A stretch of 64,000 nt of DNA from Roseiarcus sp963813555 (GCA_963813555.1 CAWEZX010000009.1:248001-312000); one strand, 5' to 3'; positions 54,410 to 64,000 are shown, numbered from the stretch's first letter. Notes: generated by a model from the letters alone, not told the origin. Made by a program: numbers and translations.

Positions 54410-54689
54410 CTCCGGCTCCTCGCGTCGAGGGCGAATCCCCTCGCAACAAGATTAGGAGTGTGCCGACCAGGGCGTGGAGCTCAGCGAGCTTCTCGAGCGG
54501 TAGCCGCGGATGTTGAACGAGTTCGCACGAAGACCCATTCGTCTTGGTCATCCAGGCGGGCAGCAGCGCCAAGGTGCGATCGGGCTGCCGCACAATGAGG
54601 TGATCGGCGCTTGCATGCCGCCGGACGCCGACCACCGTGACGAAATCACCCGCGCGCGGATGAAACCGATACGTGATCCGGACTTCAAA
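54234..54689 (-). CDS. DUF5372-like small protein, copy 2
   Basis: The counterpart of 567-1022, with the same YRFHPRAG and LIVRQPD segments. Inside the element only GTG at 54635 could start it, which would remove the conserved N-terminal part. The real start is unresolved. Confidence 0.48.
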   Translation of the reverse strand, partial: FEVRITYRFHPRAGDFVTVVGVRRHASADHLIVRQPDRTLALLPAWMTKTNGSSCELVQHPRLPLEKLAELHALVGTLLILLRGDSPSTRGAGDDERATQPKRFIRTSNDASRASVPSPDGAHAIAAGSTDGSGRSGNTGRDGRSDRRGGR

Positions 54690-54723
54690 CGCCGGACACC
54701 CGGCAGTATGACGCTGGCTCGCC

Positions 54724-55053
54724 GTTGCCGACCGCGATGACGTTTTCGCGGCGGGTCGCGTACTCGGAACGGGCGAGTTCCAGGACGAGGGTTTTGTTGA
54801 GCGAAGGAATCGCCGCGAAGTCGAAGCTGTCGAGGCTCTTGACCGCCGGGAACCGCGCTTCCTTGATCCGACGCTCCACCATGCGTCGCTCTCGATCGAT
54901 CAGCTCCAGTTCGACGAGGCGCAGGAGAAAGCGGACATGGTCGAGACCTTCGGCAGCGCATTGCCGAGCAAGCTTCTCATATTCGCGCAAGAACGTCGGC
55001 AGCTTGAGCGCCTTCAGGTGATGACCGAGAAGAAGTTGGGGCGTATCAGTCAT
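54724..55053 (-). pseudogene. istB: istB (type B), N-terminal part before insertion
   Basis: From ATG 55053: TDTPQLLLGHHLKALKLPTF, LREYEKLARQCAAEGLDHVR and KSLDSFDFAAIPSLNKTLVL, ending RRENVIAVGN at the recombinase element. The ATG overlaps the istA stop. It is a different IstB subgroup from that at 3127-3458, so the two interrupted genes are independent targets. Confidence 0.88.
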
Positions 55054-56548
55054 GACGACGCCCCCGTCAGCAAGCTCATGTAGGTGCTAGCCGACGTCAT
55101 CGTGACCTGCGCCCGCGGCAGATAGGGATAGATCGTCATGTCGAGGCGCGGCGGTCGCCGTTCGATGTGACACAGGATCAGGTGCTTCACGGCGTCGAAG
55201 CCGATTGCTCCGCGCGCGATGGCGTCGCGCGCCGCGGCGGCGACGTCGTCGAGAGGGAACACTTCCATCAGCCGCAGAACCTGCACGAACTCGCGCTTGC
55301 CCTGCTTGCCCATCCGGGCTTCCAGAAGACGCCGGAGTGTCATGAACTCTTCCGGCAACCGCCAGCCGCCAGCGGCGCCGCCTGGTCGAGCGCGTTGATC
55401 TTCTGTTCGATCAACGCCAGGTAGTGCAGCGGATCGAATATGAAGTCGTGGCGCTCGTAGGAACGGGGATGACGCGCAATCACTTCCGCGCCGCATGAGA
55501 TCGCCACGTCATGGACATATCCGCGAACAAGCACGTCGCGATGACCGTACGTCGTCGGGACCGAGTAGTCGTTGAGCCGATAGCGAACCAGCGACAGAGA
55601 CGAGACTCGTGTCGCGACCTTCTCGCAGGCGTCGTAGGCTGGCGGCAGGGGCCTCTGGAACGCGGCAAGATCGCGCTCCAATCTCTCGGCGATCGTCTCG
55701 TTATGGCCGCGCAAGCGGTCCGCCATCCGGCGACGGCAGCATTCCACAAGATAGACGTTCAACCCTTCGAAGCTCTCGAAGACCGGAAGCGGAACGAGGA
55801 AGTTCCGTCGCGCGTAACCGACCAGCCCCTCGACTTTGCCCTTGTCGTTGCCCTTGCCAGGCCGGCCAAATCGATCCCGGAAGAGGTAGTGTGATTGCAA
55901 CTCGGCGAAACCGCGCGTCCGCTGCCGCTTCCCGTCGCCAAGAATGCGAGCCACGGCGATCTTGGTGTTGTCATAAAGGATGGACTGCGGAACGCCGCCA
56001 AAGAAGCTGAACGCCCGAACGTGGCCGTCGCGGAAGGCTTCCGTCGTCTCGGCGGGGTAGCCGACCACGAAGCAGGCGTCCGAGCGCGGCAGGTCAAAAG
56101 CGAAGAAGTGGATCTTGCGCTCCACGCCGCCGATGACGCCGATGGCTTCGCCAAAGTCGACCTGGGCATGTCCCGGCGGATGCTCCAGCGGCACAAACAT
56201 CTCTTGAGCCCGCTGACGCCAGCCGGCGACGTAATCCTTCACAATCGTCAGGCCGCCCGTGAAGCCGTACTCGTCCCGGAGACGCTCGAAGATCCGCTTC
56301 GCCGTATGTTGCTGTTTCCTCGGGCGCGACTTGTCGTCGAAGAGAATCCGGTCGATCACCGGGATGAACGGATCAAGCTTCGGCTTGGCCGGCGGCTTTG
56401 TGCGCACGTAACCCGGCGGCGCCGTGAACTTCATCATCTTGGCGACCGTGCGAGGGTCGATTCCAAACCGTCGCGCCGCCGCGCGATGGCTCAACCCCTC
56501 GATCTGAACCGCGTAGCGAACGCGCCCATAAAGCTCCACGCCCTTCAT
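55050..56548 (-). pseudogene. istA: istA (type B), IS21 transposase with one frameshift
   Basis: From ATG 56548: KGVELYGRVRYAVQIEGLSH with an HTH (HRAAARRFGIDPRTVAKMMK). The DDE core follows: HAQVDFGEAIGVIGGVERKI, GVPQSILYDNTKIAVARIL and DKGKVEGLVGYARRNFLVPL. Near 55368 one G is lost. The second frame then continues LPEEFMTLRRLLEARMGKQG, HLILCHIERRPPRLDMTIYP to its stop at 55050. All catalytic residues precede the frameshift. Confidence 0.87.
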
Positions 56549-56660
56549 CCCCCACCCTCTGCAGACCCACCGCAAAGGGATATCTGCTGCCGGACTTTTG
56601 CTCCGGAGCTACCAGAAAATCCGGCCGCTTCAATGAGGGATTATTGCTCCGGCGCTTACA

Positions 56661-57552
56661 ACATCCCGGTCGCCGCCTCAATCAGCCGCGGCGGCGGCGC
56701 CAACTCGCCCGCGGCGGTTTACGCCTGCGCCAAGTTCGTCGAATGGCTGAAGAAATATGCGCCGCCGGAAGCTGCCGGGATGGACTTCCTGGAGGCCGGC
56801 GCCGTGCCGGGGCAGGGATACATCGCTCAGCAGATCTTCTGGTACAGCGCGTTCACGCACGCACTGTCGGAACTCAATCTTCCGGTCATGAACGCCGACG
56901 GCACGCCGAAATGGCGTATGGCGCCGAGCCCGCACGGCGCCTACTGGAAGGAGGGCATGAAGCTCGGCTACCAGGATCAGGGGTGCTGGACCATGCTGAA
57001 ATATGCGCCCATGGAGCACATCAAGGGTGGCTGGCTCTACGCCCAATTCTGCGTGTCGAAGACCGTCACTTTGAAAAAGTCGGTGACTTCACTGCACCTG
57101 ATCCGCGATAGCGACATCTGGAGCGATGCGATGACCGCGATCGCGCCCAAAGTTGGCGGCCTGGTCGAATTCTATCGCAGCCCGGCGCGCAAGCTCTGGA
57201 CGCCGACCGGAGTCAACGTGCCCGAATACGGCAAGCTGGCCCAGGTCTGGTGGCAGAATGTCTCCAAGGCCATATCCGGCGAGGCGACGCCATAGCAGGC
57301 GATGGACGGCGTGGCGCGTGATCAGGATGCGATCATGGCCAGGCTCGAGAAGTCTGGCGCTCAGGGCAAGCTCGGCCCGAAGATGAACGAGGAAAAAGAT
57401 CCAGAGTACTGGTACGCCAGGCCGAGAAGGACGGCAATCTGTCGCCCCAGCGCAAGCTCGCCAACGAAAAGCCGCCGGGTGAAACCGTCGACTATGATGA
57501 GTTGCTCAAGACCTGGACACAAACCGCTCAGCCTCCGAAAAAGAAGAGCTGA
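56661..57552 (+). pseudogene. glpV: glpV, glycerol ABC importer binding protein, 3' part
   Basis: The IS21 end joins directly to IPVAASISRGGGANSPAAVY, then FVEWLKKYAPPEAAGMDFLE, LPVMNADGTPKWRMAPSPHG, YWKEGMKLGYQDQGCWTM and EFYRSPARKLWTPTGVNVPE, typical of GlpV. A TAG at 57293 interrupts SGEATP/QAMDGVARDQDAIM, and a frameshift near 57422 precedes KLANEKPPGETVDYDELLK. The N-terminal half is lost. Three separate lesions show it is dead. It lies just before glpK, as in rhizobial glp operons. Confidence 0.85.
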
Positions 57553-57621
57553 CAATTTTGCATCGCGAACAGGGTCGGGCTTAGCGCCCGACCCCTTTCC
57601 ATTTGGGCAGGGATAGCCCCC

Positions 57622-59130
57622 ATGAACGGGCACGTTCTCGTCGTCGACCAGGGCACGACCTCGACGCGCTCGATCATCTTTGGGCCCGAGGCTGCGCTCG
57701 TCGCCATCGCGCAGGAGGAGTTCCCGCAGATCTTTCCTCAGCCAGGTTGGGTCGAGCATGATCCGGAATCCATCTGGCGAACTACGCTCTCGACAGCGCG
57801 ACAGGCTCTGTCCAGGGCCGGCGTAGAGCCGAGCGCGCTCGTCGGGCTTGGCATAACCAACCAGCGGGAAACAACGCTGGTCTGGAGCCGGACGACCGGG
57901 CGCCCAATCCACAATGCGATTGTCTGGCAGGATCGCCGAACGGCGCCGCTTTGCGCCGAACTTAAGCATCGCGGGTGCGAGAGGCTTGTCTCCACCCGCA
58001 CAGGTCTGCTGCTCGATCCCTATTTCTCGGCGACGAAAATCGCCTGGATCCTCGACAACGTGCCCGGCGCACGCGCTGAAGCGGAACACGGAGACCTAGC
58101 GTCCGGAACCGTCGACAGCTTTCTCGTCTGGCGGCTGACCAATGGCAAGGTTCATATCACCGACGCCACCAACGCCTCGAGGACCCTGCTGTTCAACATC
58201 CACTCGGGGGCGTGGGACGACGACCTTCTCGCACTCTTCCGGATCCCCCCGTCGATGCTGCCTGAGGTTACGGATTGCGCGGCCGAATTCGGCGAAGCGG
58301 CGGCGGAATATCTGGGCGCCTCGATCCCCATTCGCGGCATCGCCGGAGACCAGCAGGCGGCGCTGATTGGCCAGGCGTGCTTTCGTCCCGGAATGGTGAA
58401 GTCGACCTACGGGACGGGATGCTTTGTTCTCGCCAACACCGGCGGCAAAGCAGTCCATTCGACGCACAAATTGCTGACGACCATCGCCTACCAGTTCGGC
58501 GGCAAGCGGACCTTCGCGCTTGAAGGCTCGATCTTCTCTGCGGGCGCGACGGTGCAATGGCTGCGCGACGGCCTCGGCGTTCTCACCGCTGCGGCGGAAG
58601 CAGGTGAATTGGCGGCGAGCGCCGACCCCCGTCAGCAGGTCTATCTGGTGCCGGCCTTCACTGGCCTAGGCGCTCCCCATTGGGACAGCGAGGCCCGCGC
58701 CGCGATCTTCGGACTGACACGCGGCGCCACCCGCAAGGAGATCATCCGCGCGGCCCTCGAGAGCGCCGGCTATCAGACCCGCGACCTCATCGACGCGATG
58801 CGCGCCGATTCTCACGGGTTATGGGAGGGCGAATTTGCTTCGGTCATCCGGATCGATGGTGGAATGAGCGCCAGCGACTGGACGATGCAATTCCTCGCCG
58901 ACATATTGAACGCGCAGGTCGACCGCCCAGAGATTTTCGAGACCACCGCCCTCGGCGCGGGCTATCTGGCCGGCTGGCAAGCGGGCCTCTACCCTGACCC
59001 CGAGCAGTTTTCGTTCACTTGGCGGCGGCAGGCCAGCTTCAAGCCGTCGATGGCGCCGAGCGAGCGGGAATCCCGCTATCGCGGCTGGCGCGACGCCGTC
59101 GCGCGCACCGTTCTGCGACCGGAGATCTAA
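57622..59130 (+). CDS. glpK: Glycerol kinase
   Basis: A 502-residue FGGY-family kinase that phosphorylates glycerol with ATP to sn-glycerol-3-phosphate. HVLVVDQGTTSTRSIIF is the N-terminal phosphate loop, GITNQRETTLVW and AIVWQDRRTA bind glycerol, and IAGDQQAALIGQACFRPGMV, STYGTGCFVLANTG and VPAFTGLGAPHWDSEARAAI are all conserved. The length is normal. With glpV broken and the rest of the operon missing in this window, glycerol would have to enter another way. Confidence 0.95.
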   Translation: MNGHVLVVDQGTTSTRSIIFGPEAALVAIAQEEFPQIFPQPGWVEHDPESIWRTTLSTARQALSRAGVEPSALVGLGITNQRETTLVWSRTTGRPIHNAIVWQDRRTAPLCAELKHRGCERLVSTRTGLLLDPYFSATKIAWILDNVPGARAEAEHGDLASGTVDSFLVWRLTNGKVHITDATNASRTLLFNIHSGAWDDDLLALFRIPPSMLPEVTDCAAEFGEAAAEYLGASIPIRGIAGDQQAALIGQACFRPGMVKSTYGTGCFVLANTGGKAVHSTHKLLTTIAYQFGGKRTFALEGSIFSAGATVQWLRDGLGVLTAAAEAGELAASADPRQQVYLVPAFTGLGAPHWDSEARAAIFGLTRGATRKEIIRAALESAGYQTRDLIDAMRADSHGLWEGEFASVIRIDGGMSASDWTMQFLADILNAQVDRPEIFETTALGAGYLAGWQAGLYPDPEQFSFTWRRQASFKPSMAPSERESRYRGWRDAVARTVLRPEI

Positions 59131-59138
59131 TTAGAATC

Positions 59139-59873
59139 ATGCGGGTCGTGTTTCGCTGCGATCCCGCGATCGAGAATGAGTTGATTTGCCCAGTCGCCGC
59201 GCGCGCGGCCTTGCCGGATTGGCTGCGTGCGATGCCGCGGACCGCCTTTTCGGACCTGCATGGGCAGGAGGTGCGGACGGTTAAGCAATGCCCGCCCTTC
59301 GTCGACGCGATGTCGCACGGCTTCATCATTCCCCTGCCCTGCGACGTGACGGTGCGCGACGGGGTGCTGTGCTGGGATTGGGACCATCCCGCGCTGACCG
59401 TCGAAGCCCATCCGCGCTCTCCGATCAGCTTTCATGTCCCCGCTCAAGTCGCCGGCACGCCATGCTACAATCCCGAAGTCGCGATCGTGAAGTTCAACAG
59501 CTTCTGGACGATCGAGCTCGAGCCAGGCCATTCGCTGTTCGCGACTCATCCTGTCAATCGGGCGGATCTGCCGTTCCGCTTGTTGACCGGGGTCGTGGAT
59601 TGCGACCGCTTCACCGACGTCGGCATATTGTTCCCGGCGGTTTGGACCGATGCAAATTTCGAAGGCGTCCTGCCGCGGGGCACCCCGATCGCGCAGTGCT
59701 TCCCGATCGTGCACAAGTCGCTCAAGCTTCAGTTCCAGCCTTTCTCGGTGGAAGACGCCGGGCGATATGAGTTGACTGCAAAGATGCTGCTATCGCATCC
59801 CGGCGCCTATCGCCGGCGATTTCGCGTGCGACGCGAGCGATCAGCCTCCAAGCGAGCGCCGCAGTCGAGCTAG
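59139..59873 (+). CDS. Uncharacterised protein, DUF6065-like
   Basis: A 244-residue soluble protein starting with ATG 59139, 8 bp after glpK. I recall similar proteins as DUF6065, with moderate certainty. Visible features are LPDWLRAMPRTAFSDLHGQE, two Cys near the start of the second quarter (VKQCPPFVDAM), FIIPLPCDVTVRDGVLCWDW, VKFNSFWTIELEPGHSLFAT and FPAVWTDANFEGVLPRGTPI. It looks like a mostly beta protein. The function is unknown. Confidence 0.72.
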   Translation: MRVVFRCDPAIENELICPVAARAALPDWLRAMPRTAFSDLHGQEVRTVKQCPPFVDAMSHGFIIPLPCDVTVRDGVLCWDWDHPALTVEAHPRSPISFHVPAQVAGTPCYNPEVAIVKFNSFWTIELEPGHSLFATHPVNRADLPFRLLTGVVDCDRFTDVGILFPAVWTDANFEGVLPRGTPIAQCFPIVHKSLKLQFQPFSVEDAGRYELTAKMLLSHPGAYRRRFRVRRERSASKRAPQSS

Positions 59874-60819
59874 GTCCAGCCAAAGCTCACCCTTCCTGGC
59901 TGACGTCAGAGCTTGGGCGATGCGGCCGAACGTATCGGGCCGAAGCCGCGTCGCCCGTCGGTACGAATCCATGGCGGCGTCGAGATCGCCCGAGTTCTGC
60001 AGATTGAGTCCGGGGTTGACATGGGCCTCAGGAACGTCCGGCTGCGCCTCGACGCTCCGCCGATAGGCCTCGATCGCACCCTGCGTGTCGCGCAAGTCTT
60101 CGCAGACCATTCCGAGCGCGAACCAGGCGCGGCCATAGCCCAGCTGAAGATTTCGCGGCTCGTTCAAGCTCGACGCGCGCCAGTTGCAACTCGCCCGTCT
60201 GTCGCAGGCACGATCCAAGCGCCACTCTGGCTTCGACAAGATCGGGCGCGGCCTCGAGCGCCCGTCGAAAGCTGACGATCGCCTCCCGCGGACGGTCGAT
60301 CGCTTGCAGAGCCGCGCCCAATCGCGCGTGATCCATCGGATCCACGGAAGAATCGGCCGCACGCGCAAAGGCGAGCGCCGCCATTTCCAGTTGGCCTGCT
60401 TTGCGCAGCGCGTTCCCCAGCTCGCGCCAGCCGTCGACAAAGTTCGGAAAGCGGAGCAGCAGGTCTTCAACAACTTGCCGCGCTTTCGCATCGCCGGACT
60501 CGATGAGCGTCACGCAAGTCAGGAAGGCAGACTCCGGCCGATCGGGGGCCGAACGGCCCGCGCGCTCCAACCATAGTCTCGCCTGCGCGATGTCGCCCGC
60601 CGCCCGCGCCGCGCGCGCTGCGACGATCAGCGTCGGCGCATGATCGAGGCGCAGCGCGAGGCTGGAGTTCGCCCGGCGTACAGCATCGTCAATGCGCCCG
60701 CGCCGGAGGGCGATTGTGGCCGCCAGCTGATGCCCCGCCGGGTCACGCGGAGCCGATTCCAGGATCCGGTCGCACAAAACTTCCGCCCTTTCGAACCTGC
60801 CCGCGCGCAGTTCCGCCAA
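59841..60819 (-). pseudogene. TPR-repeat protein, frameshifted
   Basis: A chain of tetratricopeptide repeats: AELRAGRFERAEVLCDRILE, HQLAATIALRRGRIDDAVRR, WRELGNALRKAGQLEMAALA and GAALQAIDRPREAIVSFRRA. Near 60165 the frame changes to LGYGRAWFALGMVCEDLRDT and NSGDLDAAMDSYRRATRLRP before the stop. About eight repeats can be rebuilt. The start (TTG 60819 or further up) is unclear. Its 3' end overlaps the convergent gene by 33 bp. Confidence 0.7.
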
Positions 60820-60947
60820 AGCCTTCTCAAACGCAGACTGTCGACTTCTCTGTTGGCTCTCGCATCGAAACCTGGAAACCTAGCGGCGGACGTCAACCTA
60901 TCATTCGACCCATCTCGCAGACCGCCCATCCAACCAACCGAGTGAGA

Positions 60948-61195
60948 TCAATGCGCGTGAAGGAGGCGGAAGCCCAGACATTTCTGGAAAGACTTACGGT
61001 TGGCGCGGATGTCGACCGCGAGGCAGTTGAAGTGATCAAGCCGGCGGACATTCACGTCTCGCGCCGGAAAGCGCTGGGCAGGGTTTTTCAATGCCGGGCG
61101 GGACCCGTCTGGCACCTGATACCATTGCGTCTCGTAATAAGGCTCGATGACGTGGCCGTCCGGGCCATAGAAGCGGCAAGCGACTTAAGGGCTCG
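60948..61195 (-). pseudogene. VOC-family dioxygenase-like fragment
   Basis: The minus strand reads FYGPDGHVIEPYYETQWYQV, PALKNPAQRFPARDVNVRRL and DHFNCLAVDIRANRKSFQKC, the central hinge between the two modules of a catechol-2,3-dioxygenase/glyoxalase-fold protein. It includes the His and Glu metal-ligand regions. Both ends are missing. Confidence 0.62.
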
Positions 61196-61481
61196 GGATC
61201 GGTTGAACTCGACAACGAATTCTGGCATGGGCCCCACCGCTGCGGAGCCCGCCATCGATGTAAGCCATCCTAACTTTGAGCTTCGCGAACGCCTCGGCGA
61301 TCACAGGATAACTCGCCGTCCAGTCGAGCCCCGATCGCGTCACGAGTTTGACGTCGCGGTTGTCGATCTGCGCCGCCATCCGGTAGCCATCAAACTTGAT
61401 CTCGTGGGCCTATTGCGGTCCCGTCGGCGCCTTGGTTGCGAGCTTCGAAAGTTGGGGCTCCATCCAGCGAGGCAGAGGCAT
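61186..61481 (-). pseudogene. ATP-dependent DNA ligase (LigD-like) fragment
   Basis: The minus strand gives MPLPRWMEPQLSKLATKAPT, an amber stop at about 61412, and HEIKFDGYR with the lysine that carries AMP. It continues DVKLVTRSGLDWTASYPVIA and AYIDGGL (family DGE). It is the start of the adenylation domain only, broken by a nonsense codon and then lost. Confidence 0.7.
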
Positions 61482-61483
61482 GG

Positions 61484-62041
61484 CGCAGAAATGTCAGCCA
61501 TCGCCCGGCCGGTTCGAGTTTATGGGCTCTCACCTTCCGCAATCGCGGCGGCGAAATCGGACGCCGCAACTCCCGCGCCCGCGCGGAACGCGAGTAGGCT
61601 GTCGCCACGCCTGGGCGCGCTTGCCGTGGCGCTCGTTTTGGCGCTCATCGCCGCGGGCGCCTGCGGCTGGCGTGGAGGCCTTGCGCCCCACCTGTTCGGC
61701 GCCTCCGTCGAGAAGAAGCTCGCGACCGCGCCGCGGCTTTCGATCGTCTTGCTGCCGTTTGAGAATCTGAACGGGGAGAAGGACCAGGACTATTTTGCCG
61801 ACGGCATCACAGACAATCTGACGACCGACCTCTCGCATCTACCCGACAGCTTCGTCATCGCCCGCGACACCGCGTTCACCTACAAGGGCAAACCGGTCGA
61901 CGCGAGAGAGATCGGGCGCGAGCTCGGCGTGCGCTATGTGCTCGAAGGCAGCGTGCGGCGCCTCGAGGACAAGATCACGGTCAACGCGCAGCTCATTTCG
62001 ATGTCCCCAGACGAGATGCTAGTCGCCCGAGTCCTTCACAA
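61484..62041 (+). pseudogene. Adenylate-cyclase-type regulator, central fragment
   Basis: The plus frame has PVRVYGLSPSAIAAA (end of a class III cyclase domain), a membrane-like segment (LGALAVALVLALIAAGACGW) and the TolB-N-type domain: LSIVLLPFENLNGEKDQDYF, DGITDNLTTDLSHLPDSFVI and GRELGVRYVLEGSVRRLEDK. The catalytic domain and the TPR tail are missing; the right end is cut by an IS630 remnant. Confidence 0.7.
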
Positions 62042-62250
62042 TGAGGGGTAGAGTTTTTTCAGCTTCACGCGGGCATCGTGGGCAGTGAATCGCCAGTCGG
62101 CCTTTGCGTGATGTTTGTTGCGATGGTCCTGCCAGGCAGCGACCTCTCTGAGGAGGGTCGGCTTGTCTGGAATGCGCCGGCTCAGACATTGGCTCGACAG
62201 AACGCCGAGTTCGGATTCGGCCATAGCGAGCCAGCTTCCATGTTAGGGGT
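62036..62250 (-). pseudogene. IS630-type transposase, C-terminal remnant
   Basis: It encodes HGSWLAMAESELGVLSSQCL, RRIPDKPTLLREVAAWQDHR and HAKADWRFTAHDARVKLKKL, then a stop: the last 65 residues of an IS630 transposase. One base is lost just before HGSWL. It abuts the cyclase fragment. Confidence 0.75.
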
Positions 62251-62263
62251 GTAATACCAAAGG

Positions 62264-62850
62264 TCATGACGGCTGACCGAGGTGGGCCCAGTCGCGCATT
62301 CCGATGGAGGTGATCGTTTCGGGCTGGGCGATGAGCTTTCGCCAAGCGGCGCATGCGGCGTCGACGATCGCGTCGTAGTTTTCGAAGACGGTGTTTGAGA
62401 GCCAGTTCTGGCGAAGATATTGCCAGACGTTCTCGATCGGGTTTAGCTCGGGCGCACGGGAAGGCAGGAAGATCGGCGTGATGGTGTCGGGCGCGTCGAG
62501 CTTGCTCGTGGTGCGCCATCCGGCGCGGTCGAGCAGCAGAACGGCATTGGCGCCGTCGGCGACGCTGCGCGAGATTTCGTCGAGGTGAAGCTGCATCATG
62601 TCGGTGTCGGCATGGGGCAGCGCCAACGCCGCCCCGACGCCGCGGGCGGGGCAGATCGCGCCGAACAGATCGGCGTTGTCATAGCGCGGGTCGGCGGGCT
62701 GCCTGGGTCGTGTTCCGCGCCTGGCCCACTGCCGAACCTGGCCGTTCTTCTGGCCGATGCGGGCCCTCATCCCGATCTTATCGAGGGACGTCCGCAAACC
62801 AGATTTCGACCGGCGCCGTCTCCGGCAGTCCTTCGAGATGAGCCTTCAGC
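62264..62850 (-). pseudogene. IS630-type transposase, DDE domain, frameshifted
   Basis: A third IS630 type: EIWFAD in one frame, then GMRARIGQKNGQVRQWARRG, AVLLLDRAGWRTTSKLDAPD, PIFLPSRAPELNPIENVWQY and LRQNWLSNTVFENYDAIVDA in another. The second Asp and last Glu of the DDE triad are kept. The N-terminal DNA-binding half is missing. Confidence 0.75.
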
Positions 62851-62931
62851 GCGCGCGGGAAGTTTTATGGAATGGCCCGCCCCTCCTTCCGGCGTCGTAG
62901 GGTCGCCGGCGGTTCAGGAGGAGGAAGGGGT

Positions 62932-63370
62932 ATGGATATCTCTGTGCTTGGCGTCGACCTCGGCAAGAACGTCTGCAGCGTGGTTGGGCTGGATACGTCC
63001 GGCGCGGTCGTTATGCGGCGTAAGGTGAGACGGGAGACGCTGGTTGCTCTGGCGGAGAAGCTTCCTCCGTGCGTTGTTGGCATGGAAGCCTGCTGCGGCG
63101 CCCACCATCTTGGCCGCGTGTTCGCCGCCCACGGCCATGACGTGCGTCTGATGTCGCCCGAATATGTCCGGCCCCATGTCAAGGCGCGGAAGAACGACGA
63201 TCGGGAGGCCGAGGGGATCGCGGAAGCGGCGACGCGGCCGACGATGCGGTTCGTCGAACTGAAGGGCCAGGACCAGCTCGACATGCAGACGCTGCATTGA
63301 TCGCGAGATCGACTGGTCGGGGAGCGGACGGCTCTGATCAATCAGTTGCGCGCCATCCTGCTGGAGCGCA
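62932..63370 (+). pseudogene. IS110-family transposase, N-terminal part with nonsense codon
   Basis: From ATG 62932 after GGAGGAGGAAGG: DISVLGVDLGKNVCSVVGLD, PCVVGMEACCGAHHLGRVFA and RPHVKARKNDDREAEGIAEA, the DEDD domain. A TGA at 63298 replaces what is probably CGA in MQTLH-R-xRDRLVGERTAL, and the frame ends in a junction near 63370. It differs from the IS110 fragment at 5138. Confidence 0.78.
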
Positions 63371-63414
63371 CGGTTACGGTCGCCTCTATCGGGCCTTACG
63401 CCACGAGGTCTCGA

Positions 63415-63656
63415 TAGCCTTCCCCGACGACCTTGAGGCCGCCTTCCATTACCTCTGCCGGCTCGCCCAACTCTGGGTGCGTGACGCGCGCTTTGTCGCG
63501 TGGGCCACAGACTACCGGCGTCAGTTCGAGGCGGACCAACTCCGTGCGCTCGCCGCCCTTCAGCCTGATGACTTCTTTCACCGCCATCCCCCTGATGATG
63601 ACAGCCCTCCCGACCTCGTAACGCCCATGCCTGACCGGGAGTTGGTCGATGCCTGA
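63415..63656 (+). pseudogene. Unidentified ORF, 5' end missing
   Basis: The frame reads SIAFPDDLEAAFHYLCRLAQ, LWVRDARFVAWATDYRRQFE, ADQLRALAALQPDDFFHRHP and ends DRELVDA. It continues the composition of a real gene, but it starts at the IS110 junction. I do not recognise it. It overlaps the next ORF by 8 bp, so the two were probably an operon. Confidence 0.4.
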
Positions 63657-63996
63657 CATTGACCGCTTCGCCATCATCCCGTTGCCGGCGAATGGCCCGA
63701 CCCCGGTCGATGCCATTGCCGTGGGAGGCTTGAACGCTGTCATGGAGCAGATCGTCGACTCCCGTGCGCGCAATGACCTCGAGGACATGATCAACCGGGC
63801 AGCCGAGGCCCAGGAGCAAGAGCAGCAACGCCAAGACCGTGAGTTTGACGAGCACCACTCCTTAGTTCAGCGGCTCTGCACCGGCATCGACCACATGGTG
63901 AGGCGCATTGACAGCCTCGAGGAGTTCCCGCCGCGCACGATGGAAGCTCGATGCCGCGTCCGAGGCCGCCGAGATGTCCTTGGTGCTCCCCGGTGA
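63649..63996 (+). CDS. Hypothetical protein (115 aa)
   Basis: ATG 63649 follows GGGAG. The protein has MPDIDRFAIIPLPANGPTPV, DAIAVGGLNAVMEQIVDSRA and a Gln/Glu-rich helical part (AEAQEQEQQRQDREFDEHHS) that could be a coiled coil. No family is recognised. The Arg-rich last 15 residues could be a frameshifted end. Confidence 0.42.
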   Translation: MPDIDRFAIIPLPANGPTPVDAIAVGGLNAVMEQIVDSRARNDLEDMINRAAEAQEQEQQRQDREFDEHHSLVQRLCTGIDHMVRRIDSLEEFPPRTMEARCRVRGRRDVLGAPR

Positions 63997-64000
63997 TGCT

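Larger units (their letters stand above)
52130..54723 (-). mobile_element. Serine-recombinase element, copy 2, inserted in the istB P-loop
   Basis: The inverted counterpart of 533-3126, of the same 2,594 bp. Here the element lies in the same direction as the split istB, while copy 1 is opposite to its istB. Ends are again GGCGAGCC... and ...GCGAGATCG, with no evident target duplication. Confidence 0.85.
51588..56660 (-). mobile_element. IS21-family element (type B), interrupted by recombinase element copy 2
   Basis: A second, clearly different IS21 with istA and istB on the minus strand. The ends contain inverted CCGGAGCAAnnAT motifs (about 51599 and 56648), with a second copy of CCGGAGCAAAA inside the right end. 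Exact termini are uncertain by a few bases. istA has one frameshift and istB is split by the recombinase element. The flanking genes differ (ABC ATPase left, glpV right), so the locus was rearranged. Confidence 0.82.

Noticed and set aside
57293..57295. The TAG in glpV as a recoded sense codon
   Set aside because: The same gene also has a frameshift and lacks its 5' half, so ordinary decay explains it.

Overview
The window is GC-rich DNA that fits an alphaproteobacterium, probably of the order Hyphomicrobiales. That placement rests on the IS21, IS66, IS630 and IS110 types, a HmuQ/HmuD-type haem oxygenase, a rhizobial-type glp operon and CoxMSL-like genes. The family cannot be fixed by eye.

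Layout. 1-5093 is an IS21 copy whose istB is split by a 2,594-bp serine-recombinase element (533-3126). 5138-8500 holds gene debris: IS110, a branched-chain substrate-binding protein, a haem receptor and hmuV, with one intact haem-oxygenase gene. 8591-18438 is a coenzyme F420 block: two deazaflavin/F420-type small oxidoreductases, fgd, cofE, cofD, cofC, fbiC and a luciferase-like (LLM) oxidoreductase, interrupted by an internally deleted IS66. 18499-29956 carries an uncharacterised TIM-barrel-like gene, broken sugar-type permeases, a frameshifted D-threonine-aldolase-like gene, a frameshifted M20 peptidase, RidA, an amidohydrolase and an intact ABC importer whose ATPase and permease are fused. 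29973-31825 is an IS630, a small HTH gene, a 119-bp MITE and an isomerase remnant. 32093-42765 holds diaminopropionate ammonia-lyase, a CoA-transferase-like pair, another LLM enzyme, an M20 peptidase, a molybdenum-hydroxylase set (large subunit frameshifted) and a GntR regulator. 43225-47915 is an intact livKHMGF importer. 48071-50677 has a tRNA 3' part, integrase debris, an IS630 and a broken dienelactone hydrolase. 51588-56660 is a second, different IS21 whose istB is split by a second, inverted copy of the recombinase element (52130-54723). 56661-59873 is the end of a glycerol operon (glpV remnant, glpK) plus an uncharacterised gene. 59841-64000 is mostly debris and broken IS copies.

How the genes may work together. 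cofC/cofD/cofE/fbiC can make F420, Fgd can reduce it with glucose-6-phosphate, and the LLM and small F420-type enzymes could use F420H2. Around them sit two complete importers, a Mo-hydroxylase, amide-bond hydrolases, RidA, a PLP lyase and a CoA-transferase-like pair. This looks like an F420-dependent catabolic island for a nitrogenous organic compound; the substrate is unknown. Many catabolic genes are frameshifted while the F420 genes are all open, so the pathway may be decaying.

The most unusual structural feature is the recombinase element. It occurs twice, nearly identical and inverted, about 49 kb apart, and each copy sits in the Walker A (P-loop) codons of an istB gene, in two different IS21 elements.
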